From Marchantia polymorpha subsp. ruderalis (Eukaryota; Streptophyta; Marchantiopsida; Marchantiales; Marchantiaceae): DNA of 64,000 nt. Shown piece by piece: positions 25,247 to 34,558 of the stretch. Both the position numbers and the translations under genes were made by a program. The notes beneath the pieces were generated by a model that had not been told where the DNA came from, did not search any database, and saw nothing but the letters and a program-made list of their open reading frames with translations. The stretch covers positions 27,553,501 to 27,617,500 of the forward strand of contig AP031355.1 in assembly GCA_037833965.1 (NCBI GenBank), written 5' to 3'. How positions within the stretch are numbered: the stretch's first letter is position 1; the number at the start of each line of letters is the position of its first letter.

Positions 25247-27802
25247 ATGTCGAAGGTTCCCCAGCTGCGAGTGTCTCCACTCAGGGTGCCGCAGATCGGT
25301 CTACGCGCATTTCAAGATGTGCTGTTGAGGTTGAAGCTCGATTTTCTCCTATGGGGGTGGAATTGGACGTGTCCGGAGATGGTGCGCGAGTATCTGCAAG
25401 AGAAACACAAGCCTTCTCGCGGATTTCGCCCACACCCAGAGAGATGGGAAATTGGCAATTGGGCGCAGGTGTTGGGCAGGTGTGCCGGCGAGGAAGGGGA
25501 TCTCCTCTTCGAGGCCGACAGCGTGAAAGTGTCCCAAGAGGAAGAAGTCTCTTACAATGAGCTCTTCAAGGTGGCTAGACATCCCAAGAACGGTTTCCGG
25601 ACTCGGGATTACAAGGATCGATTGCGGAGAAATGTCGCGACAGCATTGCTGCAGATATTGCAGCCGACCAAGACCGCTTACATGCATGGTTGGCAGGTAG
25701 AGTTCGTGGAGCTAGTGTTGTCAGGAGCTCCGGTGCATTGGGCACGACTTCTGTGGAAGGTGACGCGCCAACATGCGCAAGAAGAGAGGGGAGGAACGCT
25801 CAATCATCTATCGCCTTACTTAATCGTGTTTTACCGGGCGATGGGATGTTTGACGAATGCTGAGAAAACTCGGTTTCCGCAGCTGAGCCGGTCTTATCCA
25901 GGTAGATATTCGAGGGAGGCCGAAGTAGACACGGATCCGGACGAGGAACCTGCCAGTACGCCTCCGGCTCCGGCTCCAGCCAGAGCAGCAGAAGAACGTC
26001 GAAGTGAGCGCATTCCGCGCAAGCGGAAGTGGGATGAGAGACCTGAGGACAGGCAGCCGGAAGTACCAGCTGCGCCGACTCGTGGTCGGCCCACCCCCGA
26101 GCCTCATAGTCGACCAAAACAGAGGGCACGCAGAATGCCAACTGTTACTGAGGAGACCAGGCGAACTCCGACCCGGCGGAATCTCACGCAGGAAGAGATA
26201 ATTGCTCAGGTCCTAGGGAAGACGGCAGAAACCTCTGCACAGAAGGCACCACGGCCTTCGGGAGGAGATGGACGGACTGACGACCGGCCGACTGCGAGTC
26301 GGATGACTGAAGGTCGACAGACGGAAGGAAGGCCAACTGAACGGCGCGTTGAACCGGACAGCAGGCCGGAAGCGGGAGAGAGTTTGGCTGACGAGCCAAC
26401 AATCCTCAGAGGGTCGTCTTCGGCGGAAGGCACTTCTGGAAGAACGCCACCAACAAGTAGGCCAAGTGGAGTCAAGACGCGCAGGGTGTATCCGACTCCC
26501 AGTCGGACAACTAATGGTCGGCCGACTGCGAGTCGGACAACAGAGAGTCAGCCGGATTCGCCGACTGCAAGACGGATGGGGCCAACGACCAGTGTGCGGA
26601 CGCCTTCGGCGGACGCACCTTCAGCAAGGACACCTTCCGCGCAGATTGCGCCGGAAGGACAGGCAGCAGAAGCGGGCGGTGCAAGAGTGACAAAAGTCAC
26701 TACGGCGTCGACCCCTTCACAAACCGAAGATCGAGCCGGAACAGGGGCTCAAGCAGTGGGATCTCCCACTGCCCTGGATATTTTAGCAGGCAGTGGAGCA
26801 GCAGTCGCAGCAGAAGCTGCTGCGCGCCACAGTTCCAGGGAGTCGCCAAGGGATTCGGTGGCGACTGAAATCCTCGCGACTGAGGATGATACGAGCTCGG
26901 AAGAGCAAGAAGAGGAGTCAGTGCAGAAAACGCCAACAGGGGTGCTGTGCGAACAGATAGTTCCACTCCTGCGATATCTGGATCGCAAGACATCCAAATA
27001 CGGAAGTGCCTTAAAACCGCAGTCTTATGTGGAGACAATCAGGCGAAGGACGAGGAGCAAGGTGGCAAGGTGGGCCTCTAGATGCGGAGTATATGTGGAT
27101 AGGAACACCGCCCTCCGACAACACCTGGCGGTCACCCAGAAGCTGTACCAAGCCTTGCAGCAGCAGAAGGAGGATGCGGCGACGAAGAGTCAGGCGGAGG
27201 CCGAACTAATACGGGCAAAGATCGAGTCGGAACTGCAGGAGGAGCGGAGACAGAACGAAGTCCTAGCAGCCGAGCTTGCGCGCCAGACGCGCGCCTTAGA
27301 GGAAAGTCAAAGAGCCCGGAAGGAGGATGAGGAGTTGTTGTGCAACTTGCAAACCGAGTGCTCGGATTTGAGGACACAACGTGCGGATTTAGAAATGCAG
27401 CTGGCAGAGGTGGAGAGCAGCTGCAGGGCACGAGGAGAGTTGGCGGCACGGGTGACTCGTTGTCTAAACGGATACACCCATTGGGAGGTGGCAGCTCAAG
27501 AGAGGGTTACACTCCGGGAGTTCGAGCTTCGGACGGCGGCATTGACGGAAGGTGACAGTCGGAGTCGGCGGCGAGTGGCAAGGAAATTAGAAACTTTTCT
27601 GTCGGGTGCGCGCGACACTATGGCGCACTTGCAGTCGGAAGTCACTGCAGCGCTCCGACGCCTGGGGTTACGCAGCCGGTCGGAAGACTGGCAGGGTAGA
27701 GATAGTACGCGGAGCAGTCCGGCGCGCAGGAGGCGCAGCACCGGATCTGCCGAGTGCAGTAGAGTAGTTTGGTTTCGCGCAGATGCTGCGAGTGGTAGAT
27801 AG
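25247..27802 (+). CDS. LTR-encoded protein of unknown function (5' LTR copy)
   Basis: 851 codons. I chose the ATG at 25247 because families A and B align from this Met onward (MSKVPQL here, MTRPGRL in family B) and not upstream of it, although the frame is open to 24962. Residues 1-220 form a conserved tryptophan-rich globular domain (LDFLLWGWNWTCPEMVREYL, WAQVLGRCAG, HWARLLWK). This recalls the N-terminal regions of plant transposon ORF proteins such as Pfam PF20167 only in general pattern. Residues 220-560 are a Pro/Thr/Arg-rich linker. Residues 565-610 hold the block EQIVPLLRYLDRKTSKYG, 620-730 a coiled coil, and the tail is arginine- and serine-rich. It has no catalytic motif. It lies in U3, upstream of the LTR TATA. 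Its function is unknown; a structural or regulatory element protein is only a guess. Confidence 0.8.
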   Translation: MSKVPQLRVSPLRVPQIGLRAFQDVLLRLKLDFLLWGWNWTCPEMVREYLQEKHKPSRGFRPHPERWEIGNWAQVLGRCAGEEGDLLFEADSVKVSQEEEVSYNELFKVARHPKNGFRTRDYKDRLRRNVATALLQILQPTKTAYMHGWQVEFVELVLSGAPVHWARLLWKVTRQHAQEERGGTLNHLSPYLIVFYRAMGCLTNAEKTRFPQLSRSYPGRYSREAEVDTDPDEEPASTPPAPAPARAAEERRSERIPRKRKWDERPEDRQPEVPAAPTRGRPTPEPHSRPKQRARRMPTVTEETRRTPTRRNLTQEEIIAQVLGKTAETSAQKAPRPSGGDGRTDDRPTASRMTEGRQTEGRPTERRVEPDSRPEAGESLADEPTILRGSSSAEGTSGRTPPTSRPSGVKTRRVYPTPSRTTNGRPTASRTTESQPDSPTARRMGPTTSVRTPSADAPSARTPSAQIAPEGQAAEAGGARVTKVTTASTPSQTEDRAGTGAQAVGSPTALDILAGSGAAVAAEAAARHSSRESPRDSVATEILATEDDTSSEEQEEESVQKTPTGVLCEQIVPLLRYLDRKTSKYGSALKPQSYVETIRRRTRSKVARWASRCGVYVDRNTALRQHLAVTQKLYQALQQQKEDAATKSQAEAELIRAKIESELQEERRQNEVLAAELARQTRALEESQRARKEDEELLCNLQTECSDLRTQRADLEMQLAEVESSCRARGELAARVTRCLNGYTHWEVAAQERVTLREFELRTAALTEGDSRSRRRVARKLETFLSGARDTMAHLQSEVTAALRRLGLRSRSEDWQGRDSTRSSPARRRRSTGSAECSRVVWFRADAASGR

Positions 27803-27835
27803 GATAGCGTAGTGCTAGTTAGGATCTTTTGAGAG

Positions 27836-27842
27836 TATAAAG
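27836..27842 (+). promoter_or_regulatory. LTR core promoter TATA box (5' LTR)
   Basis: TATAAAG lies 34 bp after the LTR gene stop. It is conserved in the family A LTRs and in the plus-strand family B remnants (18888, 20177, 47616); the family B solo LTR has TATAAAA there. Transcription from here would give the genomic RNA and place the LTR gene in U3. The start site itself cannot be seen. Confidence 0.6.
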
Positions 27843-28781
27843 TAGATCAAGGCGTTTTGCCTTGGGACTCTTCCAGTTTCGGAAGTGCAGATCAGGAACT
27901 CACTTTCTTGGCGTGTTTGTGCGTTTTGGTCCTGGCACCACGTAGAGAAGCTGCAGCATAGCGAAGTTACCGTATGTTGTAGTTGAAGGCCTTCGGCTGA
28001 ATGTTCAGAGCTAGTACCCGGTTAGAGACTTGAGTAGTGCGGATCTGCACCTGCGGGTGATTTCTGATACTCAGAGCCGGCTGCGAGTTAGATACTTGAA
28101 CAGTTCCCCCTTACTCCTTCGAGTGACATATCCTGATTGTACTCCTACGGGAAGTTTCCCCTGAATGCCAATGTGAAGTTTCATTACTTCGTGTAAACCT
28201 TGGTTTGTAATTCAGGTTGTGTGTGTGTTACTGGATCGTGTTTTCAGTAAGTTCTCAGTCGGGTCTGCACTCCCTGCGTTTTGTGTGATAGTCGAGGGTG
28301 ACGTCCACGGCGTACGTAGAGGCTTCGTTCCGAAGTGAGAAGTCCAGTCCGGGTACCCCCGCTAGTTCCTGGCGGAAGGGCAGTAAAAGCCGGAGTGGGA
28401 GGCACTTCCTGCAGAACCTCTGAGTGAACTTGCGAGACACTTTCCTCCTGAAATCCGAAGCGGAGGTCCTGACCGACCTCCGAGTTGTGCTTTTTGCCAG
28501 TTTCAGGTGTGTGTGTGTGTGTGTTGAGTGACCAAGCTGTACCGTGCATCCTCCGAGCATCCTCCGAGTTGAGTTCCTCCTCCGAGTCGAGCCTCCGAGT
28601 CGAGCACTACAGTATTCTGGGAGTGACAGTTGCCTAGAATTCAAACTCTACCAAAAGTCTGTTAAACGTGACACTTTTACTCTGTGTGTTGCCTCTGTCC
28701 CTGTGGGTTCGATCTTTTTACCACCATACTGCAGTTTTAGCCTTTGGTGGGTTATTACATAAGGAGCCGACAACTTCTTTT

Positions 28782-28799
28782 TGGCGCCGCTGCCGGGGA
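28782..28799 (+). other. Primer-binding site (tRNA-Asp type)
   Basis: TGGCGCCGCTGCCGGGGA begins with the TGG complement of a tRNA CCA end. It closely resembles the site used by plant Athila/Tat-type elements, usually attributed to tRNA-Asp. It starts 23 bases after the LTR end, further than the usual few bases. Confidence 0.7.
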
Positions 28800-28842
28800 C
28801 AGTGCGTCAACACCAGAAACCTTGAGCAGCAATGCTCGGTGA

Positions 28843-31680
28843 ATGTCGACGAGCGATAGTGTGGGAAACCTGAGTGCGAGAGCCACACGGAAACTCCGTC
28901 GAGATTCAGAAAAAGCCGTGGAAACAAAACGGCGAACTAAAAAGAAGACTCCCGGTGAGGACTCTGCAGAAAGATCGCCATCACCGACTACTGGAAGACA
29001 AAGGCGTTCCAGTTCACCTACCGAGAGCATTGAGCTAACAGTTCTATTGGACATCCCTCCGACGGGAACTCTTCCTGAGTTTGGCCAACCTAGGATCAGT
29101 CCGTCGACAGGATCACCGATGGCAGAACATCAAGCCAATCTCCGCCAGGTGTTTTCCCAACCTACCACCAAACATTCGTATCCAAGATACACGGGAACGG
29201 GCGACGACGATGATGCAGATTCATACATAAAGCTCTTCGAGTCTGTCTCCATCGCCAATCGTGAGACCAGTGATGAAGACAGATTACGAATCTTTCCTAG
29301 CCTGCTACGCAGACGAGCGCGTAGCTGGTACAACCATGAGAGCACCGACCCCACTGGCATCCGGACCTGGGCTCAGCTCAAGGAAAAGTTTCTGAAGCGG
29401 TTCCGCGAACTCGGATACGACAGTCGAGTTCTGACCCGGCTTCGAAATCTTCGACGCGAGCGGAAGGAGAATCTTCGAGACTACACTGAGAGATTCCAAG
29501 ACCTCCTAGATCGAATTCCGAAGACAGGCCCGGGAGAACCGTATTCGGTACAACAGGCAGTGGATTGGTATGTGACAGGGCTCTCAAGAGAAATGGAGAC
29601 CTTCTGTAGGAGAGGCAAGACTGACACAATCCAAGATGTGATAGCTTCCGCGGAGACCTTTGAGACGTCAACCCTTGACACTCGAAGACGCGACCGACGG
29701 TCGACGAAGAAGAAGTCGCAAGGCGGACGTCGGAAGAGAAGGAACTCGCCTTCCTCGACAGAAGAATCAAGCTCCTCCGAATCAAGTTCTTCCTCGGAAG
29801 AGGAAGAGGACTCGTCATCTTCAGAAGAAGAAAGACGAAAGAAGAAACGCAGTGCGATCAAGAAGAAGGATCGAGGTAAGGGAATCCCAGTGAAGACTCA
29901 AGGGGACATCGCAGCCAAGGTAGACAACCTGGTGAAGAATTTTGCGGACCTGAAAGTTCATGTAGTGGGAGGCCAAGACCGACGTAAATCACCTGCGAGA
30001 CAACGAGCAAATCTCTGGTGTACTACGTGCGGACAGGTGGGACATGCCAACACGGAGTGCATGTCCGCGAGGCCATCTTACCCAGTGAATGCGGTCGAAT
30101 GGGCACCACAGTGGGAGACCCCCATGTATTATGCTGAGCCGCCTATGTATTATGCTGAGCAGGTTGAGGACACCGCCTACTCGGTACAGACAGCTCCAGC
30201 TACAACTCCGAACCCACCGGTGCATATACCGCGCTTTGTTCCAAGGGAAATGGCGGGTACACTCCCACCAAGACGCATGGCACCTCCAGGAAATCACACA
30301 GGAAATCACCGACCTCGACCACAATTCGATGGTTGCTACAACTGCGGAGACATGGGGCATTACGCGCCAAGTTGTCCCCACCCGAGGAAGCCAATGGGGT
30401 ATGCACCATTGTGCAGCAATTGCAAGAAGTCCGGACATACAGCAGCTGAATGTGACCAGCCACCAATCCCTAGGCCAGCCGTGCGTTTCGTATCAACACC
30501 TGGCAAGGAAGAAGTGCAGGTCAACCAGGTAGAACTGAGTCTGGACCCAGCTGAAGGAGACGAAGTATGGCCAGAGGAAGAAGTAATGTGCGGCCGGGTA
30601 GAAACCCGAAGTTCGAAGAGGAGAGGAGAAGGCCACGAGGACACTCGCCGCCTCGAGCGTAGGGAAGAGAGGAGGAAGTCTAAAGAAGTTAGAGAAGGCC
30701 CGAGGAGAAGGCCGGGTACACCTCCGGCTATGAGAAACACCCAGCCGGAGCAGAACTCAGAAAAGGCGGACAGGTATTCAGAAGAGTTCCGGACTCGAGA
30801 TTACCTTCCGGACATCAAAGATGAGGTGAGTCACCTCATCAAGGAAGCACTGGGCGCCGGAATGACATCCGACGACCGGAAGGCAGTTAGGCCCCCTACA
30901 CCCCTTCCGACCGCGAGTACAGGGAAACTTCCGGCCGTGACTTCCAACACTCCCTACGACATAGTGAAAGACATGGGGAGCCAGAGGGCAAATATTTCCT
31001 TCCACCAGTTGTTGGAAGACAATAAGACGTACAGGAGGATGCTGATGCTTTCGTTGCGCCGACCACGCAAACCCCGAAAAGAGAAACTTCCGGCTGTGTA
31101 CAGAGTGGAAGGAGGAGACCTGGGACCACCAGAGATCGAAGTAGAGATCGGAGGCTGTGTCATTCAGAAGGTACCAGTGGACTCCGGCTCGGGCGTGAAT
31201 ATCATGACCGAGGAGACAGCGAACTCCTTGGGGTTCCAGACCTTCGAGCCTACATCCCGAGTATTGCGACTGGCCGATCAAACACGCAGAATGCCACTAG
31301 GAATGTTGAGCAATGTGAGAACCAACATTGGAGGAGTGGACTTTCAACTGTCCTACATAATACTGCAACCTCTGATGAAGAAAGGTTATGATGTGCTGCT
31401 TGGCAGACCTTGGCTATACGATGCCAAAGCAAGGTGTGACTGGAGTAGGAAGAGATTACAGTTCCGTAGCCCTGCGGACCCTCCGACTGTCATTACCGTA
31501 CCGTGGACCAAGGTACCCCATGAGGGCGAAACACCTTCCACCACCTCCGGTTACACAACCGGAGGGGAGACCAGCTCATCATGCACTTCAGAGACCGAAA
31601 CGTCGGAAGACTTTGTGGGCTACGTCACTTGCTGCTCCATTGAGGAGGAAGGAGACGAGGTGTATCCGGATGAGGAATAG
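28843..31680 (+). CDS. gag-pro: Gag-protease polyprotein, family A
   Basis: 945 codons from ATG 28843 to TAG 31678-31680. Residues about 145-275 match the plant retrotransposon gag domain (RRRARSWYNH, AQLKEKFLKRF, ENLRDYTERFQDLL). A Ser/Glu-rich and Lys/Arg-rich stretch follows (285-345). There are then three CCHC zinc knuckles of the form C-x2-C-x4-H-x4-C near 393-406, 498-511 and 524-537, for RNA packaging. The aspartic protease has its catalytic DSG at about 780-782 (VPVDSGSGVNIM) and a later LLGRPWL motif. Protease is therefore encoded with gag, not pol. The frame continues past the UAG without a shift into pol. Confidence 0.92.
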   Translation: MSTSDSVGNLSARATRKLRRDSEKAVETKRRTKKKTPGEDSAERSPSPTTGRQRRSSSPTESIELTVLLDIPPTGTLPEFGQPRISPSTGSPMAEHQANLRQVFSQPTTKHSYPRYTGTGDDDDADSYIKLFESVSIANRETSDEDRLRIFPSLLRRRARSWYNHESTDPTGIRTWAQLKEKFLKRFRELGYDSRVLTRLRNLRRERKENLRDYTERFQDLLDRIPKTGPGEPYSVQQAVDWYVTGLSREMETFCRRGKTDTIQDVIASAETFETSTLDTRRRDRRSTKKKSQGGRRKRRNSPSSTEESSSSESSSSSEEEEDSSSSEEERRKKKRSAIKKKDRGKGIPVKTQGDIAAKVDNLVKNFADLKVHVVGGQDRRKSPARQRANLWCTTCGQVGHANTECMSARPSYPVNAVEWAPQWETPMYYAEPPMYYAEQVEDTAYSVQTAPATTPNPPVHIPRFVPREMAGTLPPRRMAPPGNHTGNHRPRPQFDGCYNCGDMGHYAPSCPHPRKPMGYAPLCSNCKKSGHTAAECDQPPIPRPAVRFVSTPGKEEVQVNQVELSLDPAEGDEVWPEEEVMCGRVETRSSKRRGEGHEDTRRLERREERRKSKEVREGPRRRPGTPPAMRNTQPEQNSEKADRYSEEFRTRDYLPDIKDEVSHLIKEALGAGMTSDDRKAVRPPTPLPTASTGKLPAVTSNTPYDIVKDMGSQRANISFHQLLEDNKTYRRMLMLSLRRPRKPRKEKLPAVYRVEGGDLGPPEIEVEIGGCVIQKVPVDSGSGVNIMTEETANSLGFQTFEPTSRVLRLADQTRRMPLGMLSNVRTNIGGVDFQLSYIILQPLMKKGYDVLLGRPWLYDAKARCDWSRKRLQFRSPADPPTVITVPWTKVPHEGETPSTTSGYTTGGETSSSCTSETETSEDFVGYVTCCSIEEEGDEVYPDEE

Positions 31681-31686
31681 CAACTA
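31678..31686 (+). promoter_or_regulatory. Leaky UAG readthrough site between gag-pro and pol
   Basis: The stop UAG is followed by CAA CUA, which fits the CARYYA consensus of the tobacco-mosaic-virus-type readthrough context. Pol lies in the same frame with no further stop. The first in-frame ATG of pol lies more than 90 bases inside the conserved region, so independent initiation is unlikely. Two short complementary segments downstream (31693-31698 with 31764-31769, and 31700-31703 with 31756-31759) could form a stimulatory stem. Confidence 0.75.
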
Positions 31687-34521
31687 GCAGCCGGACTGGG
31701 CAGAAGCGAGATCAGTCACACAGAGGGGATTGTTGACCCGAGTGATTGCTGCGAACTGCAGCTCAGTCCAGGTAAAGGCTTGAAGGTGTCAAGCCAGGTA
31801 CAAGGAGAAGAGTTGAACAGGGTACAGGCGTTTCTTCGCCAATATGAGGATGTCTTCGCATGGAGGATTGAAGACATGAAAGGCATACCTGCAAGGTATG
31901 GAGAGCACAGAATCGACTTGTTGGACGAGGCAGTTCCGGTTCGCCAACGCCAATACAGGCTCAACCCAAAATATTCATTATTGGTGAAGGACGAAATCGA
32001 TAAGTACCTGAGCGCAGGAATCATCTACCCGGTACTCAGTAGCGAGTGGGTGTCGCCTATCGTGATCGTGCCCAAGAAACTGACGGGTAAGATCCGGGTG
32101 TGTCAGGACTTCAGGAAGCTGAACGCAGCAACGCGGAAGGACCATCACCCTCTTCCTTTCACGGACTCTATTCTGGACCATGTAGCAGGGCATGAATGCT
32201 ACAGTTTCCTAGACGGATTTTCCGGCTACAACCAGGTGTCCATCAGGGAACAGGACAAGGACAAAACAACCTTCACAACCGACTGGGGAACCTATGCTTA
32301 TCACAAGATGCCGTTCGGTCTGTGCAACGCGCCAGCGACGTTCCAGCGGATGATGACAAACATCTTCCAAGAGCACCTGAGGAAGTTCCTAGAAATTTTC
32401 ATCGACGACTTTTGTGTCTTCGGTAAGAGGTCGGAGCACCTTAACCATCTTCGGCAAACGTTCGACAGATGTAGGGAGAGCAGCTTGTCCTTACACCCTG
32501 AGAAATGTTTCTTCTTCATGACCAGCGGAATCCTGCTGGGGCACCGAGTTTCGTCCGATGGCATTGCAGTGGATGTAGAGAAGGTGAAGATTATTCTCGA
32601 ACTGCAGCCGCCAACGAATCTGCGTGAGTTGAGGGCCTTCCTTGGCCATGTAGGTTATTACAGAAGGTTCATAAATATGTATGCCATCTTGGCAGCCGAT
32701 CTGACAAAGCTGCTTAAGAAGGATGAACCCTATGTGTGGGGCAAGGAGCAACAGCTGGCCTTTGAAACGCTCAAGGCCAAACTGACGACTGCTCCGGTTC
32801 TGAGAAGTCCGGATTGGAACAGACCTTTCCATGTCTATGTAGACACGTCGGCGTTTGCAATCGGGGTGGTTCTCAGTCAGAAGGACGACAACAAGAAAGA
32901 CTACCCGATTTACTTCGCGAGTCGTCAGTTGTCAGCAGCAGAGAAGAAGTACACGACAACTGAGAGGGAGGCGTTGGGAATGGTGTACTCCTGTAAGAAG
33001 TTCCGACATTATTTGATCTGCTATGAGTTCGTGTTTCATGTAGATCATTACGCCTTACAGCACCTGGTGAAGAAGGCGGATCTGTCCGGACGAATTGCCA
33101 GGTGGGTGCTACTGCTGCAGGAATTCACCTACACTGTACAGACACGGAAAGGCGTTCACCATGAGAACGCGGACTACCTCTCCCGACTATGGACCGAACC
33201 CATAGAGGAGGAAGTAGTGGATGATTTTCCCGACGAACAACTTTTTCAGTTGTCCGCCAGCCATGAGTCCAGGTACGCGGACTTATACAGGTTTCTGCTC
33301 ACACTCCAATGTCCGGAAGGATTGGATGCGGAGCAGCGCACAGTCTTCGTTCATAAAGCGGGACCTTACCAGCTTCAACAGGGGGTCTTGTTCAAGAAAA
33401 TGGCAGACGAGAGGTTGTGCAGATGTCTAGAGGAGTCTGAAGTACCGCGAGTTGTCAAAGCCATGCACACAGAAGACGCTGGTGGTCACTACGCCACCAG
33501 AAACACAGTGACCAAAATTGTGAATGCAGGATACTGGTGGCCGACGATGTTCAAAGATGTACACGACTACGTTCGCAAATGCGACAGCTGCCAGAGGACG
33601 GGAAGGCCGACTCCGACCACGAGATGGCCTCTTACACCAATCATGCCATTAGCACCATTTGAAAAATGGGGGATCGACTTCGTGGGACCAATACAACCTG
33701 TCACTAAAGGCACGCGCAGGCGCTACATATTGGTAGCAACAGACTATGCGACCAAGATGGTGGAGGCAGAAGCCACAAGGCACGATGACGCAGCCGCAGT
33801 AGCACGGTTCCTATTCGAATCCATCATCACACGCTACGGGTGCCCCCTAGAAATAGTCAGTGACAGAGGGACGCACTTTCTGAATCAGGTGATAGAAAGT
33901 TTGACGCGGCACTTCCAGATTAAGCATCGGAAGACTACTCCATACAACCCCAAGGCAAATGGTCTGACAGAGAAGTCCAATGGATTACTCTGTAAGATAC
34001 TCCTCAAGGTGACTGTAAACCATGCTCATGACTGGGACACCAAGCTACCGGCCGCCTTATGGGCATATAGAACGGCAGAAAAAGTCACCACCAGGCAAAC
34101 ACCTTACTTCCTAGTTTATGGGCAACATCCGATCTTACCCATCGAATTCGAGATACCTACCAAGAGGACCTTAGATCAGAGAAGGCTGGACGCGGAAGAA
34201 AGTCAGGCATATCGACTGCAAGAGGTAATGGCACTGGAGGAAAGACGTCAAGAGGCCGAAGATCGGACAAAGCAATTACAACTCAGGCGGAAAGAGAAGT
34301 ACGATCGAAGGCTCAAACCAGTACTGCTGGAGAAGGGCGATTTGGCTCTGCTATACGATAGCAGACATGCTAGATTTCCAGGCAAGCTCCACTTGAGGTG
34401 GATGGGACCTTACAAGGTGATAGAAGTTTTCCCAAATGGATCCATCCAACTCGCAGAACTGACGGGAGAATGGTTAGGCACCCGCGTGAACGGATGGCGT
34501 CTGAAGAAATACCACGTGTAA
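31681..34521 (+). CDS. pol: Pol polyprotein: reverse transcriptase, RNase H, integrase
   Basis: In-frame continuation of gag-pro, about 946 codons after the UAG. Positions are counted from codon 31780. Reverse transcriptase covers 70-260, with FLDGFSGYNQ, MPFGLCNAPATFQR and the active site FIDD at 207-210. RNase H covers 348-470 (VYVDTSAFAIG, TEREALG, HENADYLSR). Integrase has its zinc-binding HHCC segment at 563-604 and catalytic residues D633 (GIDFVGP), D695 (VSDRGTHF) and E731, giving D,D35E. A GPY-type motif (RWMGPYKV) lies near the C-terminus, and there is no chromodomain. No domain is broken. The stop lies 37 bp before the 3' LTR, so no env-like gene fits inside the internal region. Confidence 0.93.
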   Translation, partial: QLAAGLGRSEISHTEGIVDPSDCCELQLSPGKGLKVSSQVQGEELNRVQAFLRQYEDVFAWRIEDMKGIPARYGEHRIDLLDEAVPVRQRQYRLNPKYSLLVKDEIDKYLSAGIIYPVLSSEWVSPIVIVPKKLTGKIRVCQDFRKLNAATRKDHHPLPFTDSILDHVAGHECYSFLDGFSGYNQVSIREQDKDKTTFTTDWGTYAYHKMPFGLCNAPATFQRMMTNIFQEHLRKFLEIFIDDFCVFGKRSEHLNHLRQTFDRCRESSLSLHPEKCFFFMTSGILLGHRVSSDGIAVDVEKVKIILELQPPTNLRELRAFLGHVGYYRRFINMYAILAADLTKLLKKDEPYVWGKEQQLAFETLKAKLTTAPVLRSPDWNRPFHVYVDTSAFAIGVVLSQKDDNKKDYPIYFASRQLSAAEKKYTTTEREALGMVYSCKKFRHYLICYEFVFHVDHYALQHLVKKADLSGRIARWVLLLQEFTYTVQTRKGVHHENADYLSRLWTEPIEEEVVDDFPDEQLFQLSASHESRYADLYRFLLTLQCPEGLDAEQRTVFVHKAGPYQLQQGVLFKKMADERLCRCLEESEVPRVVKAMHTEDAGGHYATRNTVTKIVNAGYWWPTMFKDVHDYVRKCDSCQRTGRPTPTTRWPLTPIMPLAPFEKWGIDFVGPIQPVTKGTRRRYILVATDYATKMVEAEATRHDDAAAVARFLFESIITRYGCPLEIVSDRGTHFLNQVIESLTRHFQIKHRKTTPYNPKANGLTEKSNGLLCKILLKVTVNHAHDWDTKLPAALWAYRTAEKVTTRQTPYFLVYGQHPILPIEFEIPTKRTLDQRRLDAEESQAYRLQEVMALEERRQEAEDRTKQLQLRRKEKYDRRLKPVLLEKGDLALLYDSRHARFPGKLHLRWMGPYKVIEVFPNGSIQLAELTGEWLGTRVNGWRLKKYHV

Positions 34522-34540
34522 ATGTTCGCGTGGGCGCTCA

Positions 34541-34558
34541 CAATTGAGGAGGGGGGCA
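34541..34558 (+). other. Polypurine tract for plus-strand priming
   Basis: The purine run GAGGAGGGGGG lies directly before the 3' LTR, separated from its TG by CA, the expected place for plus-strand priming. Confidence 0.8.

Larger units (their letters stand above)
23892..28759 (+). repeat. 5' LTR of family A element (4,868 bp)
   Basis: Runs from TGTGGTAACACAC to GGGTTATTACA. It holds about 1.35 kb of noncoding sequence, the 851-codon LTR gene, a TATAAAG motif at 27836, and about 0.9 kb of presumptive R-U5 with small hairpins and a GT repeat (28507-28524). It has the same length as the 3' LTR; the one difference I found is A at 27533 against G at 38200. Confidence 0.93.

Noticed and set aside
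28690-28720. GGTTCGATC word in LTR tails, considered as a tRNA T-arm
   Set aside because: No acceptor stem or anticodon arm can be folded around it, and it recurs as part of the LTR terminus.
31780-31782. Independent TTG start for pol
   Set aside because: The frame is continuous with gag-pro through one UAG in a known leaky context; a separate TTG start is unnecessary and unlikely in a plant.
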